Part shown: piece after piece, positions 18,056 to 27,214 of the stretch
Numbering within the stretch: the stretch's first letter is position 1
Layout of the letters: each line of letters begins with the position of its first letter
Assembly (NCBI RefSeq): GCF_001610875.1
Contig: NZ_CP011272.1
Coordinates: 2,771,988-2,835,987 of the forward strand
DNA: 64,000 nucleotides
Source of the DNA: Pirellula sp. SH-Sr6A
GTDB lineage: Bacteria; Planctomycetota; Planctomycetia; Pirellulales; Pirellulaceae
Reading direction: 5' to 3'
Made by a program: the position numbers and the translations under genes
The notes under the pieces: generated by a model
The model's database searches: none
What the model was told of the DNA's origin: nothing
The model's input: only the letters and a program-made list of their open reading frames with translations

Positions 18056-20809
18056 ATGCGCCGAGCACGATCTCGCAACGTCGCTTCTCTCGCTTGCCTC
18101 GCACTCACATCTTGGGCCTCGCTCGAGTCGGCTTCCAGGGGTGAGGAATCCTACGATCCGAACCGCTTTGAAAAAACCGAACTCGTCGGTAATCTCATCC
18201 AGCCGATGGAATTAGCGATCGCACCAGATGGAACGATCTTCTTGATCGAACTGGCTGGCGAAATCAAACGACTCGATCCCAACACAGGATCGCTGGCGAC
18301 GATTGGCAAAATCAACGTGACAACCGAACAGGAAAACGGATTGATCGGCCTCGCCCTCGATCCCCATTTCGAGAGCAACGGCTGGGTCTATTTGCAATAC
18401 TCGCCCCCTTCGTTCAGCGGTCAACATGTCAGCCGCTTTACCTATCGCGACGGCAAATTGGACATGCAAAGCGAAGTGCTACTCCTCCAGTACGAAGAAC
18501 AACGTCAAGAATGTTGTCACCATGCGGGTTCGCTGGCGTTCGGACCGGACGGATGCCTCTACATCAGTGCGGGAGATAACACGAATCCTTTCGGTGATTC
18601 CGGTGGTTATGCGCCTATCGACGAACGAGATTCGAAAGGTTCCTTCAACGCATTGCGAACATCTTCGAATACGAAGAACTTCAACGGCAAGATCCTTCGC
18701 ATTCGCCCCAACGCAGAAGGGGGATATGAAATCCCCGAGGGGAACCTCTTTCCCGCCGATGGTTCCGTCGGCCATCCCGAGATTTATGTCATGGGATGCA
18801 GAAACCCTTGGCGTATCAGCGTCGATCCGAAAACGGGATTCTTGTACTGGGGTGACGTGGGCCCCGATGCCGGTGGCGATAACGAACGCGGGCCACGCGG
18901 CTATGACGAAGTCAACCAAGCGAAAACGGCGGGATACTTTGGATGGCCATTGTTCATCGCCAACAATCAGCCTTATGCAGCCTACGACTACCAAACGAAA
19001 CAAACAGGAGAACGATTTGATCCCCTCAAACCGATCAACCGGTCGGTCTTCAATACCGGCTCCCCCTTGCTTCCACCTGCTCAACCCGCCTGGATCTACT
19101 ACCCAGGTGGTCCATCCGAGGAGTTCCCGGAGCTAGGGTCGGGAGGGCGGACCGCTTGCGCTGGTCCCACCTACGATTTCTCTCCCTCGCTCAACTCGCC
19201 GACGAAGTTTCCAGAACACTTCCATCGATGCCTGTTTATCTACGAATGGTCTCGAAACTGGATCGCAGCAGTCCACCTGAATGACGATTCCAGCATCCAA
19301 AGAATCGAACCCTTCTTACCCTCCATGCGATTCACTCGCCCGATCGACATGGAGTTCGATCGCCAGGGTGTACTCTACGTCATCGAATACGGGGAAACCT
19401 GGGGCCGCAACCCAGACGCTAAACTGATCCGACTTGACTACCACCGCGGCAACCGTGCCCCAACCGCCCAAATACGAGCCGATAAGTTAGCTGGCAAGGA
19501 ACCACTTCAAGTCGAACTCTCCAGCGATGGCTCATCGGACAAGGACGGCGACACGCTCCAGTATCGCTGGTTGGTATCCAAAGTCCCTGCATCACCGGAA
19601 GCCCCCCAAGCCGCTTCAAGACCAGCACCAGCCGACCTTCAACTGATCGGCACAACCCCCAAACTGCAATGGACGGCGACGCAGCGAGGTGTCTACAACG
19701 TTCAACTCGAATTGACAGATCCCCAGGGCGGCCGAGGAACCGCTACCTTGACGCTCGTCGTCGGAAACGCAGTTCCCGAACTGCAGTTTGTTCGGCCTAA
19801 GCATGGTGACTTCTTCGATCTCGGCGAACGGGTCTCTTTCAAAATCAAAGTCAAGGACCTGGAAGACGGGACCTCGGACTCCGACGAATCGGAAGAACTG
19901 GATTTGGAGTTTATCGACGCGGACGCTCCCAATCGAGTGAGTGTTCAAGCGACGATGATCTCGGGAGAGAACTCGGAAGATCCAGCGTCGGTTCCAGCCG
20001 GACTGAAACGAATGCGAAACAGCGATTGCTTCAATTGCCATAGCGTCGAAACTCCCCTCATCGGTCCCGCCTTTGTCGACGTTGCCAAGAAATATCGAGA
20101 TCAACCTGGCGCCATCGAAGCGTCTGTCGAACGGGTCCGAGTTGGGTCGACCGGTGTCTGGGGTAAAGTACCCATGCTACCTCACGAACAATTCACACCA
20201 TCCGAAATCCGCGAAATGGTGGAATGGGTCTTCGCAGCCGTTCCCAACCCCGCCACGGAATACCGCTCCGGACTCTCGAATATTGTCGAGTTGCTCACGG
20301 ATAAAAAGGACTTCGACGGAAAGCTTCAATTGAACGCAACCTATCGCGACAAAGGCTGGGGATCGATACCCTCTATCTCAACCTCCCAATCCATCGAATT
20401 GCGTTCGCGAACCTTGCAAGCGGAACGAGCCGACAAGATTCACGACATGCAGATACTTGGTTCTCACAAAGCAGGAAACGGAAAGTTTTGCGGAGCCATC
20501 AATCACGGCTCTTATCTGCGAGTCGACCGCGTTCCGTTGAATCAATTTCACTCCATCGTCGCCAACGTCACGTCCGCGGGCGCGGGAGGCAAGATCGAGG
20601 TACGCAGAAATGGTCCCGACGGTCCGCTCGTCGGTACCTTACAGGTCAAGGTCAATGGGGATTGGGATGGGTGGTACGAAGTCGCTATGGAAAAGCCCTT
20701 GAAGGAAGCGACCAGTGCCGAAGCGTATGCCGATCTCTACTTTGTCTGTGTCAACGAAACCAATCGGTCCGGCCTGATGAACATCGATTGGATTCGATTT
20801 GTGAAGTAA
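18056..20809 (+). CDS. Secreted sugar-dehydrogenase-like propeller fused to PKD, cytochrome c and CBM-like domains
   Basis: A 917-residue multidomain protein. The start at 18056 has AAAGG 6 bases ahead; a TTG six codons earlier is weaker. After a signal peptide (RNVASLACLALTSWASL) comes a PQQ-dependent sugar-dehydrogenase-type beta-propeller (about 40-460) with QENGLIGLALDPHF, HHAGSLAFGPDG.LYIS.GDN, NGKILRI, GCRNPWRISVD and GDVGPDAGGDNE. A PKD-like domain follows (about 470-570: SSDGSSDKDGDTLQYRW), then a class I cytochrome c heme site CFNCH (Cys658, Cys661, His662) and a C-terminal beta-sandwich resembling CBM6 (about 770-917, ending in INIDWIRF-like LMNIDWIRF). Probable role: periplasmic oxidation of a sugar with electrons passed to the attached heme. 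It is monocistronic and divergent from the MoxR operon. Confidence 0.88.
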   Translation: MRRARSRNVASLACLALTSWASLESASRGEESYDPNRFEKTELVGNLIQPMELAIAPDGTIFLIELAGEIKRLDPNTGSLATIGKINVTTEQENGLIGLALDPHFESNGWVYLQYSPPSFSGQHVSRFTYRDGKLDMQSEVLLLQYEEQRQECCHHAGSLAFGPDGCLYISAGDNTNPFGDSGGYAPIDERDSKGSFNALRTSSNTKNFNGKILRIRPNAEGGYEIPEGNLFPADGSVGHPEIYVMGCRNPWRISVDPKTGFLYWGDVGPDAGGDNERGPRGYDEVNQAKTAGYFGWPLFIANNQPYAAYDYQTKQTGERFDPLKPINRSVFNTGSPLLPPAQPAWIYYPGGPSEEFPELGSGGRTACAGPTYDFSPSLNSPTKFPEHFHRCLFIYEWSRNWIAAVHLNDDSSIQRIEPFLPSMRFTRPIDMEFDRQGVLYVIEYGETWGRNPDAKLIRLDYHRGNRAPTAQIRADKLAGKEPLQVELSSDGSSDKDGDTLQYRWLVSKVPASPEAPQAASRPAPADLQLIGTTPKLQWTATQRGVYNVQLELTDPQGGRGTATLTLVVGNAVPELQFVRPKHGDFFDLGERVSFKIKVKDLEDGTSDSDESEELDLEFIDADAPNRVSVQATMISGENSEDPASVPAGLKRMRNSDCFNCHSVETPLIGPAFVDVAKKYRDQPGAIEASVERVRVGSTGVWGKVPMLPHEQFTPSEIREMVEWVFAAVPNPATEYRSGLSNIVELLTDKKDFDGKLQLNATYRDKGWGSIPSISTSQSIELRSRTLQAERADKIHDMQILGSHKAGNGKFCGAINHGSYLRVDRVPLNQFHSIVANVTSAGAGGKIEVRRNGPDGPLVGTLQVKVNGDWDGWYEVAMEKPLKEATSAEAYADLYFVCVNETNRSGLMNIDWIRFVK

Positions 20810-20846
20810 CCGTAGAATTCACGCCTCGCTGCTTCGGATCGAAACG

Positions 20847-23800
20847 CTAGGGAGACTTCTTGAGAATCTTCTCCCACCATCGCCGTTTGGGTACCGGAGC
20901 AGTGGATTCAGCTCCGACTTCGACAGCGGCCTGCTTCTTTGTCAACGATCCCAGCCAATCGATCAGCACGTAGAAAACAGGTGTGAAAATCAGGCCGAAT
21001 ATGGTCACACCGATCATCCCAGAAAAAACGGAGATACCGAGCGACTGTCGCATCTCAAATCCGGCTCCACGGCCGACCACCAACGGCGCAACGCCAAGAA
21101 TGAAAGCGAAAGAAGTCATCAAGATGGGACGCAATCGGACTCGGCATGCCTCGATAGCAGCCTCGCGTCGTGTCGCGCCTTCCTGCTGCAATTGCTTAGC
21201 AAACTCCACAATCAAAATCGCGTTCTTCGCTGCCAAGGCGATGAGGACAACAAGCCCGATTTGTGTGAAGATGTTGTTGTCCGAGCTCGTGATCCACAAT
21301 CCCGCAACGGCAGCCAGCAAACACATCGGAACGATGAGCAGGATCGCCATCGGCATGGACCAGCTTTCGTACTGCGCTGCGAGAACCATGAAAACGAAAA
21401 TGACTGCCAACGGGAAAACCAGCTTCGTCAACAAATCTTTCTCGACAAGAATCTGTTGAAACGCTAACTCCGTCCACTCGTAGCTCATCGTGCTCGGCAA
21501 TTCTCTCTTCGCGATCCCTTCCATCAGTTGAATGGTATCTCCGCTTCCTTGCCCTGGCGCGGGGTTGGAAATGAAGTCGGCGGTGGGATACATATTGAAT
21601 CGATACACAATCCCTGGACCGCTCACGCTCTGCACATCGATCAACGTGGCGAGAGGAACCATTTCTCCATCGCTGTTCCTTACCTTAAGACGTCCGATAT
21701 CGGTGGGTTTTGCACGGAAGGACGAATCCGCCTGCAAACTCACTTGCCAGTTGCGACCGAATCGGGTGATATCGTTTGCATACGCCGAGCCAAGATAGAT
21801 TTGGAGGGTGCTGAAGACATCGTTCAATGCAACCCTGGCGGCTTTGGCTTTCTCTCGGTTGATATCGATGAAGAGCTGAGGTTCATTGGCTGTGAAATTC
21901 GAATAGCTTCCTGTCAACCGTGGCTCGACCTTGGCGCTTTCGGTAAGATTTGCCAACGCGCCTTGCAAGGCCTGGGGGCCTGCTCCAGCGCGGTCTTGCA
22001 CCTGCATCTTCATGCCGGCAGTCGAGGCCAATCCATCGATGGGAGGCGCGCCGATGACCACGATCTCTGCGTCTTGAATAGACCGCAACTTCGCACGCAG
22101 ATCCTTCACGATTGCTTCGGAATACAGACGCTCGATTCCGCCGCGTTCTTCAAAGGGGTCTAGAATCACGAACATACCCACGGAATTGGACGCATTGGTG
22201 CTCGTAAGAATCGAATATCCAGGAACGCTTACGGTGTGCCCGATTCCTTCTGTGTTGAGAAGGATGGCATTGATGCGATCGGCGACCTCGGTGGTCCGCT
22301 GGAGACTCGCTCCATCCGGCAATTGTGCGTTGACAACGAGGTAACCTTTGTCCTGCTGTGGAATAAAACCATTGGGGACCACCTGAAAGCCGCGAATGGT
22401 AAGCCCTATCAAGCCAGCGTAGAGAACGAGCATAATAACGCTCATGCGAATGGCACCCGCCACCGTCCTCCCGTAAAGGTTCGTGAGCCAATGGAACACC
22501 CCGTTGAAGCCGCGAAACAACTTCTGCAAAAGCTTGTTCACGACGGGAAACGCAATCGAGCCCACGACAAAGCCGACGCACAACAAAAACGCAAAGATGC
22601 ACCATTGCACCCAACTGTAGGAGACATCGGAATGTTCACCGTGGGACGCGTGCGAATGGGGTAGTCCAACCCAAGGCCCCAACCAGGGGAGTGCGAAGCG
22701 ATAGACGAGGATCGCGCCGAGCAAGCCTACACCCCAGCGCGGTAACGCTTCGCGATCGTGACCTTCGACATGCGGCTTGATCAATGTTACGGCTCGAGCG
22801 GGGGCCATCGTCATCGCATTGATGGCGGAAATAATGGTCGAGGCAGCAATGGTCAACGCAAACTGCTGAAAGAACTGTCCTGGGATCCCCGCGACAAAGA
22901 TCGTGGGGAGAAACACCGAACTCAATACCAAGGTGATCGCGATCACCGGCCCTGTGATCTCTTCCATTGCCTTGATAGTCGCTTCGCGAGCCGGTAACCC
23001 TTTGGCCATCCAACGCTCGATATTCTCCACAACCACAATCGCGTCATCCACCACAATACCGATGGCGACCACCAATCCGAGCATGGATAGATTGTTGAGA
23101 GAAAAACCGAGATAGTTCATCACGGCCAGTGTGCCGATCAGCGACACGGGCACATCGATCATGGGCATCAAAGTGGCCCGCCAATCCTGGAGAAACAAAA
23201 GAACCACAACGAACACCAGCACGAAGGCCTCGATCAAGGTTTTATAGACCTCCTTCACGGACTCATCGACGAAGGTCGTTGTGTCGTAAACGATGGCGTA
23301 CTCAACGCCTTGTTGAAAGCGTTCGGTTCGCAATCGGCGCATCTCTTCTCGGATACGTTCCGCTGTAGCCAATGCATTCGAACCGGGTAGCTGGAATACC
23401 GCCATCGTCACACTCGGCTTGCTGTCCAGCGAGCTACTGACGTCGTAATTCTTTGCACCCAACTCCGTTCTCGCAATATCGCCCAATCGAACAAGCTCGC
23501 CCTTGGAGCCCGTCTTGACGATGATCTCGTTGAATTGCTCGGGTTCGACCAAACGTCCTTTGGTATTGATGGCCAATTGAAATTCTTGCCCTGGGTCAGC
23601 AGGCTCCTGACCTATCCGGCCCGCTGCGACCTGAACATTCTGCTCGCGGAGCGATTGGAGCACGTCACCGGCGGTCAAATTCCGAACTGCAAGCTTCGTG
23701 GGATCCAACCAGACACGCATGGCATAATCGCGAGCCCCTAGCATCGCGACGTCTCCCACTCCGGGGATGCGCATCAAAGCATCGCGAACTTCGATGGTTG

Positions 23801-24275
23801 CAAAATTCGAAAGGTACAATTGATCGTAACGATCATCGGTAGCGACCAAATTGACAGCCAGAAGAATACTTGGTGATTTCTTTTTGGTTACCACCCCCTG
23901 GCGTTTCACTTCGTCGGGGAGCTTCGCTTCTGCAATAGCGACACGGTTCTGAACCAACACCTGCGCTTGGTCAATATTTGTACCAAGCTCGAAAGTGATA
24001 TCCAAGTTCATGATTCCATCGTTGGTGCATCGAGATGCCATGTACAGCATTCTTTCCACACCATTGATCTCCTGCTCCAGCGGGGCGGCCACCGTATCCG
24101 CGACCACTTGCGCATTGGCACCTGGGTAAATCGCTGTGACCTGAATCGTTGGAGGGGCGACTTCGGGATACTGCGCGATAGGCAATTGCATGAGCGAAAT
24201 GCCGCCGAGCAGCACGATCACCAAGGATAGAACCGTTGCAAAGACCGGCCTATCGACGAAGAAACGAGCGAACAT
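20847..24275 (-). CDS. RND efflux pump inner-membrane protein (HAE1/AcrB family)
   Basis: A 1142-residue AcrB/MexB-type proton-driven pump. It has the typical N-terminus (MFARFFVDRPVFATVLSLVIVLLGG), the ERMLYMAS loop, TM4 GIVVDDAIVVVEN with the paired Asp of the proton relay, and the TM10 Lys in LIALAAKNAILIVEFA. It is about 100 residues longer than AcrB. The extra part (about 500-600) adds two hydrophobic segments around a His-rich loop (GLPHSHASHGEHSD). It is co-transcribed with the adaptor gene just upstream (3-base gap). No TolC-type outer-membrane gene lies next to it. The substrate is unknown. Confidence 0.95.
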   Translation of the reverse strand: MFARFFVDRPVFATVLSLVIVLLGGISLMQLPIAQYPEVAPPTIQVTAIYPGANAQVVADTVAAPLEQEINGVERMLYMASRCTNDGIMNLDITFELGTNIDQAQVLVQNRVAIAEAKLPDEVKRQGVVTKKKSPSILLAVNLVATDDRYDQLYLSNFATIEVRDALMRIPGVGDVAMLGARDYAMRVWLDPTKLAVRNLTAGDVLQSLREQNVQVAAGRIGQEPADPGQEFQLAINTKGRLVEPEQFNEIIVKTGSKGELVRLGDIARTELGAKNYDVSSSLDSKPSVTMAVFQLPGSNALATAERIREEMRRLRTERFQQGVEYAIVYDTTTFVDESVKEVYKTLIEAFVLVFVVVLLFLQDWRATLMPMIDVPVSLIGTLAVMNYLGFSLNNLSMLGLVVAIGIVVDDAIVVVENIERWMAKGLPAREATIKAMEEITGPVIAITLVLSSVFLPTIFVAGIPGQFFQQFALTIAASTIISAINAMTMAPARAVTLIKPHVEGHDREALPRWGVGLLGAILVYRFALPWLGPWVGLPHSHASHGEHSDVSYSWVQWCIFAFLLCVGFVVGSIAFPVVNKLLQKLFRGFNGVFHWLTNLYGRTVAGAIRMSVIMLVLYAGLIGLTIRGFQVVPNGFIPQQDKGYLVVNAQLPDGASLQRTTEVADRINAILLNTEGIGHTVSVPGYSILTSTNASNSVGMFVILDPFEERGGIERLYSEAIVKDLRAKLRSIQDAEIVVIGAPPIDGLASTAGMKMQVQDRAGAGPQALQGALANLTESAKVEPRLTGSYSNFTANEPQLFIDINREKAKAARVALNDVFSTLQIYLGSAYANDITRFGRNWQVSLQADSSFRAKPTDIGRLKVRNSDGEMVPLATLIDVQSVSGPGIVYRFNMYPTADFISNPAPGQGSGDTIQLMEGIAKRELPSTMSYEWTELAFQQILVEKDLLTKLVFPLAVIFVFMVLAAQYESWSMPMAILLIVPMCLLAAVAGLWITSSDNNIFTQIGLVVLIALAAKNAILIVEFAKQLQQEGATRREAAIEACRVRLRPILMTSFAFILGVAPLVVGRGAGFEMRQSLGISVFSGMIGVTIFGLIFTPVFYVLIDWLGSLTKKQAAVEVGAESTAPVPKRRWWEKILKKSP

Positions 24276-24278
24276 CGT

Positions 24279-25463
24279 CTACTCCTTCTTCTCGATCGAC
24301 GTGGAACCTTCCGCCAATTCTTCGGTCGGATTGACCTTCATTCCAGGTCGTGCTCGCTGGAGTCCATTGACAATGACACGATCGTTTGGGTCGATCCCGT
24401 TTTTGACGACACGCATACGATTCTCTGTCGAACCTAGCTCAACGTCGCGTCGATTGACGACATTATCGACACCGACAACAAGCACATATTGCAAGCTTTG
24501 GTCGCTCAGGATCGATCGTTCAGGAATCAAGATAGAAGGCTGTTCGTCACCGAAAGGAATGCGTACTTTGACAAAGAAGCCCGGCGCGAAGTAACGATCG
24601 CTATTAGGAACCGAAGCTCGTACCAACAAGGTACCTGTGGATGGTCGAACTTGGTTGTCGATGAAATCGAGTAGACCTTCATGCCGGAATTCCGTTTCGT
24701 TCGAAAGTGCGACAAGCACTTTTTGGTTGAGTTCCTTGACATTCTTGAAGTCCACGTCCAGGCCTTGACGGCGGCGGTATTCACGGAATCGCAGGACGGC
24801 AAGCTCATCCGCATCAAACGAAACATGCATCGGATCCATGCTGGCAATCGTAGTTAAGGGCGGGGCATTCAATTGGTTCATCGAAATGAGGTTCCCCACG
24901 GTGATATTGGCTTGGCTAATGCGTCCTGCGATGGGGGCTTTGATCATGCAGAAGTCCAGATCGAGTTTGGCTTGATCGATCGAGGCTTGTGCGGAACGAA
25001 TCTCGGCGGCCGCGTTCGCTTGTTGCTGAATAGCCTCATCGAGGTCTTGTTGCGAAACGGCGTTGGTCACGATCAATGTTCGGTTTCGATTTAAATTGAG
25101 ATCCGCGAGCTTGAGTTGCGCGTTGGCCTGCTCCAATCTGGCTTCCGCGCTGCGCAGAGCATATTCGTAGGGACGGCGATCGATCTCAAAAAGGAGCTGG
25201 TCCTTGTCGACTTCCTGACCGTCATCGAAGTAGATCTTCGTGAGATAACCGGTCACCCTGGCGTGGATCTCGACGAAATCAGGGGACTCCGTCCTCCCCA
25301 CATATTCGTACGACTCCTGCACATTCTTCGAGACTGGTTTTTGGACCGTCACATCAGGGGGAGGTGCATCGACCGGTTTAGGCTGCTCGGGCGCGCATCC
25401 CTGTAACATGACGAGAAAGAGAGCAAGCAACGCGGTAAATGCGTTGTCGTTCGGGGTGCGCAT
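24279..25463 (-). CDS. RND efflux periplasmic adaptor (membrane fusion lipoprotein)
   Basis: A 394-residue AcrA/MexA-type adaptor. The start at 25463 is chosen because GAGG lies 6 bases upstream. It has a lipoprotein signal (LLALFLVMLQGC) with the lipobox Cys near residue 23, then a beta-barrel/lipoyl part (EIHARVTGYLTKIYFDDGQEV), an alpha-helical hairpin (about 85-150: EARLEQANAQLKLADLNLNR...), the second lipoyl half (IKAPIAGRISQANITVGNLI), and the membrane-proximal domain (LVVGVDNVVNRRDVELG). It links the RND pump to an outer-membrane channel. It is the first gene of the two-gene operon. Confidence 0.95.
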   Translation of the reverse strand: MRTPNDNAFTALLALFLVMLQGCAPEQPKPVDAPPPDVTVQKPVSKNVQESYEYVGRTESPDFVEIHARVTGYLTKIYFDDGQEVDKDQLLFEIDRRPYEYALRSAEARLEQANAQLKLADLNLNRNRTLIVTNAVSQQDLDEAIQQQANAAAEIRSAQASIDQAKLDLDFCMIKAPIAGRISQANITVGNLISMNQLNAPPLTTIASMDPMHVSFDADELAVLRFREYRRRQGLDVDFKNVKELNQKVLVALSNETEFRHEGLLDFIDNQVRPSTGTLLVRASVPNSDRYFAPGFFVKVRIPFGDEQPSILIPERSILSDQSLQYVLVVGVDNVVNRRDVELGSTENRMRVVKNGIDPNDRVIVNGLQRARPGMKVNPTEELAEGSTSIEKKE

Positions 25464-25653
25464 GAGAGACCTCGGAACAGGATCATAGAGAAGGAGCGGC
25501 ACTTCGCGTTCGAAGCGACTGCACCTAGTTGTAAGAGGAATCCTGCGAGTTGCAAGCGACGCGCATCAAAGCGCGAAGGGGCAAAGCAAAATGGATGACG
25601 GAGAACGCCGAACTGGCGAGCACCCCACTGTGAAACTCACTCTAGCCAAAAGA

Positions 25654-25681
25654 AAAGGGCCCCGAGTCGTCGGAGCCCTTT
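25654..25681 (-). terminator. Rho-independent terminator of the CCxxC protein gene
   Basis: A 12-bp stem (one G-U pair in the minus-strand RNA) with a 4-base loop, followed on the minus strand by a U-rich tail (CCCTTTTCTTTT), 22 bases after the stop at 25703. Confidence 0.85.
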
Positions 25682-25702
25682 GCATATAGATCGGTTGTCG
25701 AA

Positions 25703-26155
25703 TTACTTCTTCTCAACCTTAGCGAACTTCGCTTTAGCATAAGCGTCTTCGCCGAAGATCTTTGCAACCTTGTCTTCGTCGGACATCTTTTCAGCCTTGC
25801 CTTTGCAGTTGCCACAGCAGAAAGTGACGGTGGCGCCCTTGAACTCGATCTTTTGATCTGCATTCAACTTGCCACCGGTGAATGGGCAAGCAGCTTGCTC
25901 GACTTGCTTGGTAGCGATCAATTGGTGATTCGCCTTGGAAGCATGGGCTTTTTTGTCACCGTCGAAGGTCTTCTTGCAGTTGTCGCAGCAGAAGTAAACC
26001 TTGCCGTCTTTCCATTCCGAATTCTTGTCTTCCTTCGCGGCCGACTTGCCATTCATCATGCATTTTACGTCTTTCAAGTCGACTTTCTCGAAAGCGTAGC
26101 TAGCACCAGCAAAAGCAATAACAGCGGCAAACAAACCCAACAGTGCGTTCTTCAT
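25703..26155 (-). CDS. Small secreted protein with two CCxxC (TRASH/YHS-like) metal-binding motifs
   Basis: A 150-residue protein. The signal peptide (MKNALLGLFAAVIAFAGASYA) is followed by two related halves. The first has C-M-M-N-G-K (about 32-37) and VYFCCDNCKKTF (about 53-64). The second has CPFTGGKL (about 89-97) and VTFCCGNCKGKA (about 110-121). The spacing of a single Cys, a short beta hairpin and CCxxC resembles TRASH/YHS metal-binding domains, which bind Cu, Zn or similar ions. The body is Lys-rich. A periplasmic metal scavenger or chaperone is inferred. It is monocistronic with its own terminator; the neighbouring RND pump is a multidrug (HAE1) type rather than a metal (HME) type by its motifs, so no functional link is claimed. 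Confidence 0.8.
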   Translation of the reverse strand: MKNALLGLFAAVIAFAGASYAFEKVDLKDVKCMMNGKSAAKEDKNSEWKDGKVYFCCDNCKKTFDGDKKAHASKANHQLIATKQVEQAACPFTGGKLNADQKIEFKGATVTFCCGNCKGKAEKMSDEDKVAKIFGEDAYAKAKFAKVEKK

Positions 26156-26396
26156 ATTTCCTCACTCCAACGTTATCGGACAGAACAAACTTTCACGTGT
26201 GGTCACGCGTTTCGATTGTAGTACGGTGTCAAATTCGGTGTCAACCTGTTCGCAACGCCCGGTAATCGGCCGCAGAGGAGGCTATACTGCCAAGAATGTC
26301 ACGGTGGCCCGGTTTTCCCCGCGAAACGGGCAATTTGTACATTTCTTCCCTTGGACCAACCCTCATTCCTCCCAAAAACAATCCGGTGAATTCCTT

Positions 26397-27170
26397 ATGA
26401 ATTTGAAGATTCCCACGGTCGTTGCTCTCGTCTCCGTACTCTTCCAAGCTGCTTCGCCGGCGCAATGCCAGTCTCCGGATGAACGTTCAGCCAGCAAACC
26501 GATCCAGGTGTTGCTCATCACCGGCGGCTGCTGCCACGACTACGATTTCCAGACCAAAGCAATGCAATTGGCGGCGAAGGATAAATCGCTTCCCGTAAAC
26601 TGGACTGTCGTGAATCAGGGAGGCAAGGGAACGAAGGCGATGATCGACTTTTACAAGAACCCCAAGTGGTACGAGGGTTTTGACGTCGTCATTCATAACG
26701 AGTGCTTTGCAGATACCGATGACCCCGAGTACATCCGCGGAATCACCAAGCCGCATCGCGAGGGGGTGAACGCATTGGTGATCCACTGCGCCATGCACAC
26801 CTATCGATCTGCAGATGTTGACGATTGGCGAGCGTTCCTCGGAGTCACCAGTCGCAGACATGATCACCAGAGCGAGTACCCCGTAACCGTCACAGCGCCG
26901 GATCATCCCACGATGAAAGACATTCCGAAGGATGGATATCGATCTGCCAAGGATGAGCTCTACATCATTGAAAAGGTATGGCCTACTACGAAAGTCTTAG
27001 CGACTTCTAAAAGTGAAAAAGATGGGAAGGAGCATCCCGTTTATTGGGCCAATCAGTATGGCGACGCTCGCGTTTTCGGAACCACGTACGGCCATTCCAA
27101 TGAAACATTTTCGGATCCTGTTTTCTTGGCCACCATCGTCAACGGCATTCGCTGGGCAGCGGGAAAATGA
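26397..27170 (+). CDS. ThuA domain protein, secreted
   Basis: A 257-residue ThuA-like (class I glutamine-amidotransferase-like fold) protein. The start at 26397 (MNLKIPTVVALVSVLFQAASPAQC) gives a signal peptide; an upstream in-frame start would add 66 residues unlike the family. Typical elements are VLLITGGCCHDYDFQTKAM, a middle block FDVVIHNECFADTDDPEY, GVNALVIHCAMHTYR, HHxx-type SRRHDHQSEYPV, and the C-terminal VFGTTYGHSNETFSDPVFLATIVNGIRWA. ThuA proteins are common in planctomycetes and tied to sugar use, but the reaction is not established. Confidence 0.88.
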   Translation: MNLKIPTVVALVSVLFQAASPAQCQSPDERSASKPIQVLLITGGCCHDYDFQTKAMQLAAKDKSLPVNWTVVNQGGKGTKAMIDFYKNPKWYEGFDVVIHNECFADTDDPEYIRGITKPHREGVNALVIHCAMHTYRSADVDDWRAFLGVTSRRHDHQSEYPVTVTAPDHPTMKDIPKDGYRSAKDELYIIEKVWPTTKVLATSKSEKDGKEHPVYWANQYGDARVFGTTYGHSNETFSDPVFLATIVNGIRWAAGK

Positions 27171-27214
27171 ACGCTGGAGCCGAATGACTCGCTGGGTCGC
27201 CAGGAGGAGTTCGA

